Shown in pieces: positions 8,802-17,738 of a stretch of DNA of 64,000 nucleotides. How positions within the stretch are numbered: the stretch's first letter is position 1; the number at the start of each line of letters is the position of its first letter. The DNA is taken from NCBI RefSeq assembly GCF_036700095.1, contig NZ_CP144918.1, forward strand, positions 2,838,067 to 2,902,066. Reading direction: 5' to 3'. The notes beneath the pieces are model-generated. The model ran no database searches, was not told where the DNA came from, and saw nothing but the letters and a program-made list of their open reading frames with translations. The DNA comes from Pelagerythrobacter marensis (GTDB lineage Bacteria > Pseudomonadota > Alphaproteobacteria > Sphingomonadales > Sphingomonadaceae). Made by a program: the position numbers and the translations under genes.

Positions 8802-10004
8802 ATGGAGGATTACGACGTCATCGTACTCGGCGGAGGCGCCGCCGGGCTGATGTGCGCCGCCGTCGCCGGACAGCGGGGACGGCGCGTGCTCGTGCTCGAA
8901 CGTGCGGCCGAAGTCGGGCGCAAGATCCTGATTTCCGGCGGCGGACGGTGCAATTTCACCAATATCCATACCGCGCCCGACCGCTACCTTTCCGCCAACC
9001 CGCATTTCGCCAAGTCCGCGCTGAGCCGCTACACCGCGCAGGATTTCCTGACGCTGGTGGAACGCCACGCGATCGCCTGGCACGAAAAGACGCTGGGCCA
9101 GCTGTTCTGCGACGGATCGGCACGGCAGATCGTCGCCATGCTGCTGGACGAATGCGCCGCGGCGCAGGCGCAGGGCGGCCATGTCGACATCCGCTGCGGA
9201 GAGGATATCGCCGAGGTTGCCCATGCCGGCGGCAGGTTCGACGTCACGACGCCATCCGGCACCCGCTCCGCCCCCGCGCTGGCGATCGCCACCGGTGGGC
9301 CCTCCATCCCCAAGATGGGCGCGAGCGATTTCGCCTATCGCCTCGCCCGCCGGTTCGGCCTGCGGATCGTCGAACCGCGCCCGGCGCTGGTGCCGCTGAC
9401 GCTGGGCGGGGAGGACGTGCTGTTCCGCGAGCTGTCGGGCGTCTCCGCCCCGGTCGAGGCGCGCTGCGGCCGCGCCGCGTTCCGCGAAGCGGCGCTGTTC
9501 ACCCACCGCGGGCTGTCCGGCCCGGCGATCCTGCAAGTCTCCTCCTACTGGCGGCCCGGCGACGCCGTGGCGATCGATTTCCTGCCCGGCATGGCGCCCG
9601 ACTGGCTGGTCGAAGCGAAACGCCATGCCCCGCGCGCGCACTTGCGCACCGTTCTGGCCGAGCGCCTGCCCGACCGGCTGGCGGCGACGCTGGCCGAGCG
9701 GATCGGGCTGCCCGGCGATCTCGGCAACCTGCCCGACAAGGGCCTGCGCGCGGCGGGGCAGAGGCTCGCCGACTGGCGCTTCCACCCCAATGGCAGCGAG
9801 GGCTTCGCCAAGGCGGAGGTCACGCTGGGCGGAATCGCCACGGCGGAGCTTTCGTCGAAGACGATGGAGGCGAAGCGCGTCCCCGGCCTCTACGCCATCG
9901 GGGAAGCGGTCGACGTGACCGGCTGGCTGGGCGGCTACAACTTCCAGTGGGCCTGGGCGAGCGCGGTCGCGGCCGGCACTGCCCTGGCCGAGCGGGGCGC
10001 GTAG
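8802..10004 (+). CDS. BaiN/HI0933-family NAD(P)/FAD-dependent oxidoreductase
   Basis: Flavoprotein of 400 residues in the HI0933/YhiN/BaiN family. The N-terminus has the Rossmann dinucleotide motif VIVLGGGAAGLMCA and, soon after, the family signature ISGGGRCNFTN. The central region contains ALAIATGGPSIPKMGASDFAY and FTHRGLSGPAILQVSSYW. The C-terminus has GLYAIGEAVDVTGWLGGYNFQWAWASA, which closes the FAD site. It is a soluble cytoplasmic enzyme; most relatives have no known substrate, and the BaiN assignment to bile-acid reduction applies to gut clostridia, not here. ATG 8802 places the Rossmann motif at the usual position. The upstream lipoprotein may share its transcript. Confidence 0.88.
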   Translation: MEDYDVIVLGGGAAGLMCAAVAGQRGRRVLVLERAAEVGRKILISGGGRCNFTNIHTAPDRYLSANPHFAKSALSRYTAQDFLTLVERHAIAWHEKTLGQLFCDGSARQIVAMLLDECAAAQAQGGHVDIRCGEDIAEVAHAGGRFDVTTPSGTRSAPALAIATGGPSIPKMGASDFAYRLARRFGLRIVEPRPALVPLTLGGEDVLFRELSGVSAPVEARCGRAAFREAALFTHRGLSGPAILQVSSYWRPGDAVAIDFLPGMAPDWLVEAKRHAPRAHLRTVLAERLPDRLAATLAERIGLPGDLGNLPDKGLRAAGQRLADWRFHPNGSEGFAKAEVTLGGIATAELSSKTMEAKRVPGLYAIGEAVDVTGWLGGYNFQWAWASAVAAGTALAERGA

Positions 10005-10025
10005 CGCCGCGCCCGGCCCGTCAGG

Positions 10026-13000
10026 TCAGAACAGCTTGCGGAATTCGATTTCGAACGTGCGGCCCAGCGGGTCGATCAACGCGGGCTGATAGCTGAGCGG
10101 CACGGTGCCGCTGGCATCGGTGACCCGCTGGTGCGCGTCGAACAGGTTGTCCACCCGCAACGACAGGCGCGCGCCCTTCCAGAAGCCGGGCGTGTCGCCG
10201 GTCAGCCATTCCTGCTGCTCCAGACTGACGAAGGCGCGCAAGTCGAACGTCGCGATATCGTCGAAGAACAGGTCCTGCGATCCGGGCAACCCGCTGCCGT
10301 CGATCCGGGTGGCGGACTGGTAATTGCCCGAGAGGCGCAGGCCCACGCCCTTGTGGAACAGCCCGCCTTCCAGCTCGATCTTGTGGCGGGGGATGCCGCT
10401 GCCGATCGCCTCGCCGCTCAACTGGTCGAGCACCGGGCCGCCGGGCGCGACGAGCACTTCGTTCTCGAACTCGATCGAATGATAGAGGCCGAGGTTCCAG
10501 CGCCCCTGGCCGCCCGGCCCGCGGCCGAAACCGACGCCCCCGCCGCCCCTGCCCCCGCCGCGAGCGCCGCCTCCGCCGCCCGACCGTGCCTCCCCGCCTG
10601 CCGGCGGCGAAGTGCCTTCGCCGTCGCGCGTTTCGGGCAGGGCGCAGATCCGTTCGCGGAACGCGGCGAGCCGGGCGGGATCGATCTCGCCATTCTCGCC
10701 GGTCAGCCGCGAGCGAACCTGTTCGGGCAAGGCAGCGACATCGACTTCGGCCGCCGGATCGGCGCAGAGCGTCTGGCGCAAGGCGGCGAACCGTTCCGGG
10801 TCCATCCGGCCGAACTGCCCGCCGGCGGCGGCCCCTTCCGCGCTGCAGAACCGTTCGCGCAGCGCCGCGACCCGCGCGGGATCGACCTGCCCATCCTCGC
10901 CGGTGAGCCGCGCGACAAGGCGTTCGGGCAGGCCGGAAAGGTCGGGCATCTCGCCTTCGGGCGTGGCGCAGAACCGCTGGCGCATTTCGGCCATGCGCGC
11001 CGGATCGAACCGGGCGCTGCCTTCGCCGCCATTGGCCGGCGCCGGCGGACCTTCGCCGCCGTTGGCCGGCGGCTGCGGAGCGGCACCCGCCACGCGCATC
11101 CGCCCGCCCCCGCTCGCACTCATGCCGCCACCGCTTCCGCTCTCCGCCTCTTCCTTGCCCACCCGGCCGAACAGGTTGACGCCATAGCGCAGCCGGGAGC
11201 TTTTCGTGCCCGCGAAGGTCACTGGCCGCCGGTCGATCGAGACCAGATTGCCCGCCCCGTCGCGCACGACGCGATCGGGGAAAGCCGCCTCGATCGCCGG
11301 CGTGAGCAGCGGGAACGACTGCGTGACGTCGTCCGACCGGTTGCGGAAGTATTCGACCACGATGTTGGCGCGGTCGAACAGATCCAGCTCGTAATTCGCC
11401 GCCAGCTTGATGTCGCGCTGCGTTTCCGCGGCGAGATCGGGATTGCCCCCGGTCACGACGGTCGCCAGCACGCTTTCGCCGCGGCTGAAATCGTAAACCG
11501 GCACGTTGAATTCGGTGACCACCGGATCGCCAAGCTGCGACAGGCTGGGCGCCGCCTCGCGCCAGATATAGCTGGCCTGGAGCGAGAGGCGATCGGTCGG
11601 GCGCCAGGCCAGGCCGGCGGTGGCATCGGCCAAGGTGCCGAAGTCGGACAAGTGGTCGACCCCGGCGGCAAGGTTCAGGGTAAGCTCGCCCAGCGCGCCC
11701 AGAACCCCTTCGCGCGCGCTGGCAATGGGCAGGCCCACATTGACCCCCGCGTTGAGGTTGCCGCGCGTCTGCGCCAGTTCGCCGGCGTCGGAACGGGTAT
11801 CGGTGCTCTCGATCCGGTTCCACGCATAGCCGGTGTCGAACGTCACCTGCGCCTCGCCCGCCGGCAAGGCGAAGGGCACGCCGCGCAGCGTGGTCTTGAA
11901 ATCGGCCGCATATGTCGTGCTGTCGGCGCGGTCCACGCCGCCGGGGCCGATCGCGGGCAGCGGACCGTCGATTGCCAGTTCCCCGGCATCGACCAGATCC
12001 TGCAACACGCCGGTGTCGCGCCGCGCGTCGATCAGTGTGGTCTTGTCGGCCCGGCTGGCGTCGAGCGTGGCATCGAGCATCCAGTCGCCCACAGGCTTGT
12101 TGAGCGATCCGCCGAACGCATAAGTCGTCGAACGATTGCGCCGCTCCAGCGGATCGCCGTCGATCGTGCGCACCGCGCTTTCGCCGCCATCGGTCAGGGT
12201 CACGACGTCGAGGCCGGAGAGCGAGCGGCTGAAGCTGCGTTCCACCCCGAGGTTGAGCGAATACGTCCCCGAACCGGGCGCATCGCCCAGGCTGTCGTTG
12301 ACCGTCGCGTCCAGTTCCCAGCTTTCCGCATCGGGGCGCAGGCTGCGGAACGGCGCCGGGTCGGGGTCGCCGGGCACGGTCGGCGTGCTGCCCGGGGTCT
12401 GCACGATATCGCGCTCGTCCTCGGTCAGCATGGAATTGGTGTTGAACTCGAACCCGATATTGGCCCGGCGCGATCCGTCGATGGTCAGCTGCGACAGCTC
12501 GATCTCGCCATTGGCGGTGCCGCCGCGATCCGGCCCGCCATATTCCAGCTCCACCTCGCGCGAGGTGAAATTGTCCTTGAGGATGAAGTTGATAACACGC
12601 TGATCCGCCGGATAGCCGAATTGCAGCGCCACCTCTTCGGGCAGGACTTCGACTTTTCGGATCGCCTCGGGCGGATAGCGGCGGAATTCGCGGAAGCCGC
12701 CGACCCGCTGGCCGTTGATCAGAAACACCGGCCGGCCCGATCCGCGGCCGCGGCCCGATCCGGTCTGCGGCGCAAGCAGTTCGATCAGTTCCTCGATCGA
12801 GCCGGCGCCATAGGCCGCGATCTCTTCCTCATCCAGCTCCAGCACCGGCGGCACGTTCGTATCGACCTGCCCGCGAATACGCTCGGCAGTGACCACGATA
12901 TCGGCATCGCTTTCGCCCGCCGGATCGCCGCCTTGCGCAAGATCGGGCGCGGCGGACGGATCGCCCTGGGCGAATGCCGGGGCGGCGGTGAAGGCGGCAA

Positions 13001-13037
13001 TGGCAAGGAAGGATGCAGTGGCGGACAGTCTCGGCAA
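10026..13037 (-). CDS. TonB-dependent outer-membrane receptor with Cys-repeat insert
   Basis: Outer-membrane receptor of ~1003 residues that imports an unknown ligand using TonB energy. The start is TTG 13037: AGAGG lies ~9 bases upstream and the product then begins with a clean signal peptide ending AAPAFAQG. The more distal ATGs would bury the signal sequence. A TonB-box-like VVVTAER-type segment (DIVVTAERIRG) follows, then the plug (GRPVFLINGQRVGGF, ADQRVINFIL) and a long beta-barrel ending in EFRKLF, with the terminal Phe used by the BAM complex. Odd feature: between ~residues 675 and 810 the barrel is interrupted by a Cys-containing repeat insert and a Gly-rich stretch. No regulator or transporter partner is adjacent. 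Confidence 0.88.
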   Translation of the reverse strand: MPRLSATASFLAIAAFTAAPAFAQGDPSAAPDLAQGGDPAGESDADIVVTAERIRGQVDTNVPPVLELDEEEIAAYGAGSIEELIELLAPQTGSGRGRGSGRPVFLINGQRVGGFREFRRYPPEAIRKVEVLPEEVALQFGYPADQRVINFILKDNFTSREVELEYGGPDRGGTANGEIELSQLTIDGSRRANIGFEFNTNSMLTEDERDIVQTPGSTPTVPGDPDPAPFRSLRPDAESWELDATVNDSLGDAPGSGTYSLNLGVERSFSRSLSGLDVVTLTDGGESAVRTIDGDPLERRNRSTTYAFGGSLNKPVGDWMLDATLDASRADKTTLIDARRDTGVLQDLVDAGELAIDGPLPAIGPGGVDRADSTTYAADFKTTLRGVPFALPAGEAQVTFDTGYAWNRIESTDTRSDAGELAQTRGNLNAGVNVGLPIASAREGVLGALGELTLNLAAGVDHLSDFGTLADATAGLAWRPTDRLSLQASYIWREAAPSLSQLGDPVVTEFNVPVYDFSRGESVLATVVTGGNPDLAAETQRDIKLAANYELDLFDRANIVVEYFRNRSDDVTQSFPLLTPAIEAAFPDRVVRDGAGNLVSIDRRPVTFAGTKSSRLRYGVNLFGRVGKEEAESGSGGGMSASGGGRMRVAGAAPQPPANGGEGPPAPANGGEGSARFDPARMAEMRQRFCATPEGEMPDLSGLPERLVARLTGEDGQVDPARVAALRERFCSAEGAAAGGQFGRMDPERFAALRQTLCADPAAEVDVAALPEQVRSRLTGENGEIDPARLAAFRERICALPETRDGEGTSPPAGGEARSGGGGGARGGGRGGGGVGFGRGPGGQGRWNLGLYHSIEFENEVLVAPGGPVLDQLSGEAIGSGIPRHKIELEGGLFHKGVGLRLSGNYQSATRIDGSGLPGSQDLFFDDIATFDLRAFVSLEQQEWLTGDTPGFWKGARLSLRVDNLFDAHQRVTDASGTVPLSYQPALIDPLGRTFEIEFRKLF
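10618..11015 (-). repeat. In-frame tandem repeat inside the TonB receptor
   Basis: The receptor contains four versions of DPARxAxxRxRxC: DPARMAEMRQRFC, DPARVAALRERFC, DPERFAALRQTLC and DPARLAAFRERIC. They are joined in pairs by similar linkers (GLPERLVARLTGEDGQ and ALPEQVRSRLTGENGE), so the structure is two ~60-residue units, each with two Cys. A likely reading is two disulfide-stapled helical hairpins on an extracellular loop. Confidence 0.75.
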
Positions 13038-13255
13038 GGTTTCGTTTCCTCTTGTCGTTACCCTCGCCCCTTGGCCCCGGAACTGCCAAGGCCGGGGCAG
13101 GCGCGCAATCCCCATGCGCGTAACGAATTGTCGCACAAAGCTTGCTCCACGATTGACGGAGGACGGCACGCGATGGCGGACAAGGCTTCCCTTTTGCTTC
13201 GTGCGCCGCTAAAGGGCGCGCCCGATCAAACACATTCGCATGGAACGATTACTGG

Positions 13256-13501
13256 ATGGCCAAAGAAGAACTCCTCGAAATGCGCGGCAAGGTGGTGGAA
13301 CTGCTGCCGAACGCGATGTTCCGGGTCGAGCTCGAAAACGGTCACGAGGTTCTCGGCCATACCGCGGGCAAGATGCGCAAAAATCGCATCCGCGTGCTCG
13401 TGGGGGACGAGGTGCTGTGCGAACTGACGCCTTACGATCTGACCAAGGCGCGCATCACCTACCGCTTCATGCCCGGACGCGGCGGCCCGGGGCCGCAATA
13501 G
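13256..13501 (+). CDS. infA: Translation initiation factor IF-1
   Basis: IF-1 is a single S1/OB-fold protein that sits in the A site of the 30S subunit and helps IF-2 and IF-3 choose the start codon. The 81-residue product matches it along its length: [39 protein letters not shown] and [15 protein letters not shown]. It is a few residues longer than the usual 72 because of a C-terminal tail, [16 protein letters not shown] just before ATG 13256 is a poor ribosome site. The maf/RNase E-G/yacG genes follow on the same strand, the usual order in Sphingomonadales. Confidence 0.96.
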   Translation: MAKEELLEMRGKVVELLPNAMFRVELENGHEVLGHTAGKMRKNRIRVLVGDEVLCELTPYDLTKARITYRFMPGRGGPGPQ

Positions 13502-13586
13502 GCGGTGCCGCCCCTGCCCCGGCCCATCGGACCGCTCCGGCCATCGGCCGGGCGGCGGTTCGCGGCGCGCGGCGAAAGCTAGAGCC

Positions 13587-14198
13587 ATGAGCGACCGTTC
13601 CGCCCCGCCGCCCGCGGGCGAAGGCGCAGGGCCGGCGCTGGTCCTCGCCTCCGCCAGCCCGCGCCGGCGCGAACTGCTGGCCCGGCTGGGCGTGGAACCG
13701 GCCGCAATCGCCCCCGCCGATATCGACGAGACCCCGCATCCGGGCGAGCTGCCGCGCGTCTATGCCGCACGCATGGCGCGCGAAAAGGCGCAGGCCGCCG
13801 CCGCTCCGGCGCGGCACGTTCTGGCCGGCGACACGGTGGTCGCGGCCGGGCGGCGCATCCTGCCCAAGGCCGAGGACGAGGCGACCGCGCGCGCCTGCCT
13901 GCAACTGCTGTCGGGCCGGCGGCACCGCGTCTATTCCTCGGTCGCGCTGCTCCATCCCGACGGCACGCTGCGCGAACGGCTGAGCGAGACGAGCGTGCGT
14001 TTCAAGCGGCTCTCCCGCGAGGAACTCGATGCCTATATCGCCGGCGGCGAATGGCACGGGAAGGCCGGCGGCTATGCGATCCAGGGCGCGGCCGAAGGGC
14101 TGGTGGCGTGGATCCAGGGCAGCCATTCGGGCGTGGTCGGCCTGCCGCTGTTCGAAACGCGCGCCCTGCTGAAGGCGGCGGGTTTCGCCCTTGGCTGA
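13587..14198 (+). CDS. maf: Maf-family nucleotide pyrophosphatase
   Basis: Maf proteins hydrolyse dTTP/UTP or modified nucleotides to monophosphates and act as house-cleaning enzymes; some also delay septation. The 203-residue product carries the N-terminal signature LASASPRRRELLARLG, the EKAQAA segment, the catalytic-site LAGDTVV and the C-terminal GKAGGYAIQGAA and IQGSHSGVVGLPLFET motifs. Length is normal for the family. Substrate preference (dTTP/UTP versus m7GTP) cannot be read with certainty. It overlaps the next gene by eight bases, so translation is probably coupled. Confidence 0.92.
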   Translation: MSDRSAPPPAGEGAGPALVLASASPRRRELLARLGVEPAAIAPADIDETPHPGELPRVYAARMAREKAQAAAAPARHVLAGDTVVAAGRRILPKAEDEATARACLQLLSGRRHRVYSSVALLHPDGTLRERLSETSVRFKRLSREELDAYIAGGEWHGKAGGYAIQGAAEGLVAWIQGSHSGVVGLPLFETRALLKAAGFALG

Positions 14199-15162
14199 CT
14201 GGCTGGTCGAGGAAGGGATCGGCGAGCACCGCGCGGTGCGGATCGCCGATGGCCGGATCGTGGAGGCGCAAGTGGAATGGCCGGGCCGGGCGATGCCGGG
14301 CCAGGTGCTCGACGCCCGCCTGGTCGCGCGCTCCGCCGGGGCCGCGCGCGGCACGGTCGCGCTGCCGGGGGGCGAGCAGGCGCTGGTCGACCGCCTGCCG
14401 CGCGACGCGGCCGAAGGGGCCGCGCTACGGGTGGAGATCGTGCGCGCCGCGATCGGCGAGCGGGGCCGCCACAAGCTCGCCCAGGCGCGGCCGAGCGCCG
14501 CTCCGCCCGCCGCCCCCACTCTGGCCGAACGGCTGCGCACTGCCGGACATGCGGTGCGCGTCGTCCACGCCTTCCCCGCCTGCGACTGGGACGACCTGAT
14601 CGGCGAGGCCTTCGATGCGCGGGTCGATTTCGCCGGCGGCACGCTGCTCTTCGCGCCCACGCCGGGCATGACGGTGATCGATATCGACGGGCACTTGCCC
14701 GCGCGCGAGCTGGCGCTGGCCGCCTGCGCGCCGATCGCCGCCGCGCTGCGCCGCTTCGACCTCGGCGGCGCGATCGCGATCGACTTTCCCACCCTGCCCG
14801 GCAAGGCCGACCGCCGCGCGGTCGACGCCGCGCTGGGCGAGGCGCTGGAAGGCTGGCCGCACGAGCGCACGGCGATGAACGGCTTCGGCCTCGTCCAGCT
14901 CGTCGCGCGGCTGGAGCGGCCTTCGCTGCTCCACCTCGCGCATGCCACACCCGCTGCCCTTGCTGCACGGCGCCTGCTTCGCCGGGCGGAGCGAGTGACG
15001 GAGCCGGGCGCGCTGCTGCTCACCTGCCACCCCGCGGTCGCCGCGCAGATCGGCGAGCCTTGGCGGGACGCGCTGGCCCGCCGCACGGGCCGCACGGTGC
15101 GGGTGGAATGCGACCGAACCCTTGCCCCGGAGGCCGGTTTCGCGCAGGCAGTGGCGGCATGA
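14191..15162 (+). CDS. Short RNase E/G-like protein
   Basis: A 323-residue relative of the RNase E/G catalytic region, much shorter than RNase G (~490) or RNase E. Recognisable parts: an N-terminal S1-like portion (EHRAVRIADGRIVEAQVEWPG), the nuclease-core strand FAPTPGMTVIDIDG with the metal-binding Asp residues, and NGFGLVQLVARLERPSLLHL, equivalent to the conserved GFGLVEMTRKR region. It lies in the common sphingomonad order infA-maf-this-yacG. The start is TTG 14191, overlapping the end of maf. It probably acts in RNA processing; the reduced domain set makes full RNase E function doubtful. Confidence 0.8.
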   Translation: MADWLVEEGIGEHRAVRIADGRIVEAQVEWPGRAMPGQVLDARLVARSAGAARGTVALPGGEQALVDRLPRDAAEGAALRVEIVRAAIGERGRHKLAQARPSAAPPAAPTLAERLRTAGHAVRVVHAFPACDWDDLIGEAFDARVDFAGGTLLFAPTPGMTVIDIDGHLPARELALAACAPIAAALRRFDLGGAIAIDFPTLPGKADRRAVDAALGEALEGWPHERTAMNGFGLVQLVARLERPSLLHLAHATPAALAARRLLRRAERVTEPGALLLTCHPAVAAQIGEPWRDALARRTGRTVRVECDRTLAPEAGFAQAVAA

Positions 15163-15326
15163 CCAGCCCCCGCCCCTGCCCGATCTGCAAGAAGCCGCGC
15201 AGCGACGCATTCGCCCCCTTCTGCTCGGCCCGATGCCGCGACCGCGACCTCGCGCAGTGGTTCAACGACGGCTATGCCGTGCCCGGCCGCCCGGCCTCTC
15301 CCGACGAGATCGTGCAGGAGGACTGA
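15159..15326 (+). CDS. yacG: DNA gyrase inhibitor YacG
   Basis: YacG is a small zinc protein that binds GyrB and blocks DNA binding by gyrase. The 55-residue product has the four zinc Cys at positions 7, 10, 22 and 26 (CPIC ... CSARC), followed by RDRDLAQWFNDGYAVPG, which is typical of the family. The gene overlaps the RNase E/G-like gene by four bases (ATGA), the tight pattern seen for this operon in related genomes. Length is normal. Confidence is high from the Cys spacing and the WFNDGYAVPG segment. Confidence 0.94.
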   Translation: MTSPRPCPICKKPRSDAFAPFCSARCRDRDLAQWFNDGYAVPGRPASPDEIVQED

Positions 15327-15411
15327 TTCCCCCCTTGCCAAGCAAGGCAGCCTTCGCCATAGCGCCGCTTCCAACCGCTCGCCGGCCCTTCGCGGGTCGT
15401 TCGCAGAGTGC

Positions 15412-15487
15412 GCCCAGGTAGCTCAGTTGGTAGAGCATGCGACTGAAAATCGCAGTGTCGGCGGTTCGATTCCGTCCCTGGGCACCA
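15412..15487 (+). tRNA. tRNA-Phe (GAA), CCA encoded
   Basis: A complete 76-nt cloverleaf. The acceptor stem GCCCAGG pairs with CCTGGGC, the D arm is GCTC/GAGC, the anticodon loop CTGAAAA gives anticodon GAA, the T arm contains TTCGATT, and CCA is encoded at 15485-15487. It stands 85 bases after yacG and 78 bases before an accessory gene, which makes it a plausible anchor for the island on its right, although no attachment-site duplication of its 3' end was found. Confidence 0.97.
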
Positions 15488-15565
15488 TAGCCCTCCCCCC
15501 GACGCCCTTCCCCCCTGCGCATTTTTCATTTTCCTACACGGCGATTTTTTGCTCCACCCTGCAAA

Positions 15566-16498
15566 ATGACCCGCCGCACAGACAATCGCGAGACCCGCCT
15601 GCCCGCCCGGGAGGTGGTCGAGAACGGGGGCGAACTGCCCGCGTTCACCCCCGTCCCCCGCAAGTGCCGCCGCCACGACGGCTGGACCGACGAACGCCAG
15701 CGCGCCTTCATCGAGGCGCTGGCCGACACCGGCAGCGTCGAGGCCGCCTGCCGCGCCGTGAACATGAGCACCGTGGGCGCATACCACCTGCGCCGCCAGC
15801 CGGGGGCGGACAGCTTCCGCAAGGCGTGGGAGGCCGCGCTCCGGCTCGGCGTGCAGAAGATCGAGGATGTCGCGATGGACCGCGCGCTCAACGGCGTCGA
15901 GGTGCCGGTCTACTCCTACGGCAAGCTCGTCGGCACGCGCCGCGCGTACAACGACCGGCTGCTGATGTTCATGCTCCGCAACCGCGCGCCCGAGCGTTTC
16001 ACCGAAGGCAAGGCGAAAGGCCTCGGCGCGATCGGCAAGATGGAGCTGGAGCGCATGAAGAAGCAGTGGCGCCAGGAATGGGAGGCGGAGAAAAAGCGCG
16101 AAGCCTCCTACGAGCACGAGGACGAAGTGCTCGCCAGCATCGACCGCAAGCTGGGCAAGATGCGCGAACGCCACCTCTATTACATGAGCCCCCGCACCCG
16201 CGCCCTCCACGACGCCTACGAAGCCGCCCGGCAGGAGGACGAAGCCAACGGCTACGACCCCTTCCAGGACCCGGACCACCCGGCCTCCCAGGCCTACCAG
16301 GACCGCGAGCGCGAGAAGGCCGCCCTGCCCGAGCTGCCCCCGCCGGAAGGCGACTATCCCACCGCGACGAACGACCGCGAGGCGCCGGAGCAGGAACCGG
16401 AAAGCGACGCCAACGCGGCCGCAGACGAGCCACCGGACCCCCCGCCCCCCGAACCCCGCGGCCCGCGCATCAGAACGCTGAGGGACGACAGGTGGTAA
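15566..16498 (+). CDS. HTH protein resembling phage terminase small subunit
   Basis: A 310-residue soluble protein. Its N-terminal part (WTDERQRAFIEALADTGSVEAACRAVNMSTVGAYHLRR) is a helix-turn-helix of the kind found in phage terminase small subunits. The middle is rich in charged helices (KMELERMKKQWRQEWEAEKKRE) and the end is Pro/Glu-rich and probably disordered. No terminase large subunit, portal or integrase is nearby, so this is an orphan, probably a domesticated or remnant phage-type DNA-binding protein. GCAAA precedes ATG 15566, with no strong ribosome site. The HTH class is a fair call; the terminase link is an inference. Confidence 0.65.
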   Translation: MTRRTDNRETRLPAREVVENGGELPAFTPVPRKCRRHDGWTDERQRAFIEALADTGSVEAACRAVNMSTVGAYHLRRQPGADSFRKAWEAALRLGVQKIEDVAMDRALNGVEVPVYSYGKLVGTRRAYNDRLLMFMLRNRAPERFTEGKAKGLGAIGKMELERMKKQWRQEWEAEKKREASYEHEDEVLASIDRKLGKMRERHLYYMSPRTRALHDAYEAARQEDEANGYDPFQDPDHPASQAYQDREREKAALPELPPPEGDYPTATNDREAPEQEPESDANAAADEPPDPPPPEPRGPRIRTLRDDRW

Positions 16499-16832
16499 CC
16501 TCCTCCCCTCCCGCTCGCGGGAGGGGTCGGGGGTGGGTCTGTTTCGTCACAACACCCAACGCTTGGAATCCTCTGGCGGCGACCCGACCGACCGCAAGGT
16601 CGACCGGCCGACCGGAGCGCTCTGCGCGGAGATCGCCAAGGGGCGCGGATGCGCCATACCCAGCGTTTCAGGGCCAGCGCTCCGCTACTGAGGCTGGGGC
16701 GAAACCCGTCGGGCGAAGGCTCGGGCCGATAGTAAATCGCCGATTCTTCGGCACGCGCCCTTAAGATAATTTCTGACTCAAATAGAGCGCGATTTATGGC
16801 TAGGTTCATCCCCGGGCAGGGGGGGTATGGTA
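16499..16832. repeat. Intergenic REP-like repeat and upstream region of the unknown gene
   Basis: 16500-16541 holds a GC-rich hairpin repeat: CTCCCGCTCGCGGGAGGGG followed by TCGGGGGTGGGTC, a type of short intergenic repeat scattered through alphaproteobacterial genomes. The rest up to 16832 has no gene. Base composition falls sharply from about 16740 onward, which marks the left edge of the lower-GC segment, and AGGGGGGG at 16817-16824 is the likely ribosome site of the next gene. Confidence 0.5.
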
Positions 16833-17738
16833 ATGTCAGACTTCGAGATTCTCCTAAAGTATGATGGCGGCGATGCACGAGAACATACAATTGATGCTAA
16901 GCTATACGGGCAGTCTCTGCAGGGCTTGGACCGGATGGTTTCCGACTGCCTTATTATCTCATCTCAATGTCGCCTCCCAAAGCGTGGAGAGAGATCGCCG
17001 CTGCTACTCAAAGCACGCGAGGGGTTTCAAAGTTCGTACGGAACACCACAGCTCTTGCAGGAGGCGTCACAGCTTCTCGGTGTCGGCGTTCCGATCCTCT
17101 CAGCAATCGGTCCAGAGATCGTCGGATATTATGTCCAAGCAGTTCTCGATTATTTCAAAGGCGACCACAAGTCCGTGGACTTGGCGATAAGCAAGATGGC
17201 TGAAATGCACCAAGTTGCATTGTCGACAATGTCGAAAATACATGAGAGCTCAATTAATACACTCAATGAGTTTGATAAGCGCAGGCACATGGAGGTGATG
17301 GGGATGCAAGACCTGTTTCGACGGGGCATCTTGTCGAATGGACCCGCAGCGGAGAGCTTTGTCTCTCCGATCGGTGAGTCCGTAGATACATCCACGTTCT
17401 ACGCGGGGAAAGCTCCAGCGAGCGTCGTCAAGCTAGCCGATGCCGAGGCGATACGAGACTCACAGAAGGTCGATTGGCAGAAACCGAGACAGGAAGTTTT
17501 TACGACCGATGGTTTCAAATATCACACCAGCGGGTTGAGCATCGAGAACCCTGAGGCAGATGGCTTTTTAATGGCAGAGGTGAAAGATCCGATCTTCTTG
17601 GACGATAGCAACGCTTACACCCTCGCGGCACAGAAGCGCGCCCGGATTGAGGTGCTGGCACGCCGAGGATATAAGAACGGCAAACTGGCGCGCATACACA
17701 TTTTGGATTTTGTGCGAGAAGTTAGCGAAGCTGCTTGA
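16833..17738 (+). CDS. Uncharacterised island protein of ~300 residues
   Basis: I do not recognise this gene with certainty. The ~301-residue product begins with a compact N-terminal domain (FEILLKYDGGDAREHTIDA, then LYGQSLQGLDRMVSDC), then a hydrophobic patch (LLGVGVPILSAIGPEIVGYYV) that could be a buried or membrane-touching helix. Helical Met-rich regions follow (MAEMHQVALSTMSKIHES), and then a C-terminal mixed domain. By eye its G+C is near one half against roughly two thirds around it, and codon use differs (many AT-ending codons), so it looks acquired. ATG 16833 is preferred to ATG 16827 because AGGGGG then lies at a normal distance. It stands alone; function is not assigned. Confidence 0.75.
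   Translation: MSDFEILLKYDGGDAREHTIDAKLYGQSLQGLDRMVSDCLIISSQCRLPKRGERSPLLLKAREGFQSSYGTPQLLQEASQLLGVGVPILSAIGPEIVGYYVQAVLDYFKGDHKSVDLAISKMAEMHQVALSTMSKIHESSINTLNEFDKRRHMEVMGMQDLFRRGILSNGPAAESFVSPIGESVDTSTFYAGKAPASVVKLADAEAIRDSQKVDWQKPRQEVFTTDGFKYHTSGLSIENPEADGFLMAEVKDPIFLDDSNAYTLAAQKRARIEVLARRGYKNGKLARIHILDFVREVSEAA

Noticed and set aside
10131..13427. A ~1,098-codon open frame on the plus strand opposite the TonB receptor
   Set aside because: High GC leaves few stop codons on the other strand. The product is low-complexity His/Arg/Ala-rich without a known domain, while the minus frame has a full receptor.
15412..15487. tRNA-Phe as attachment site of the island
   Set aside because: No second copy of the tRNA 3' end was found to the right, and no integrase is present. 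The lepA 3'-end duplication is better supported.
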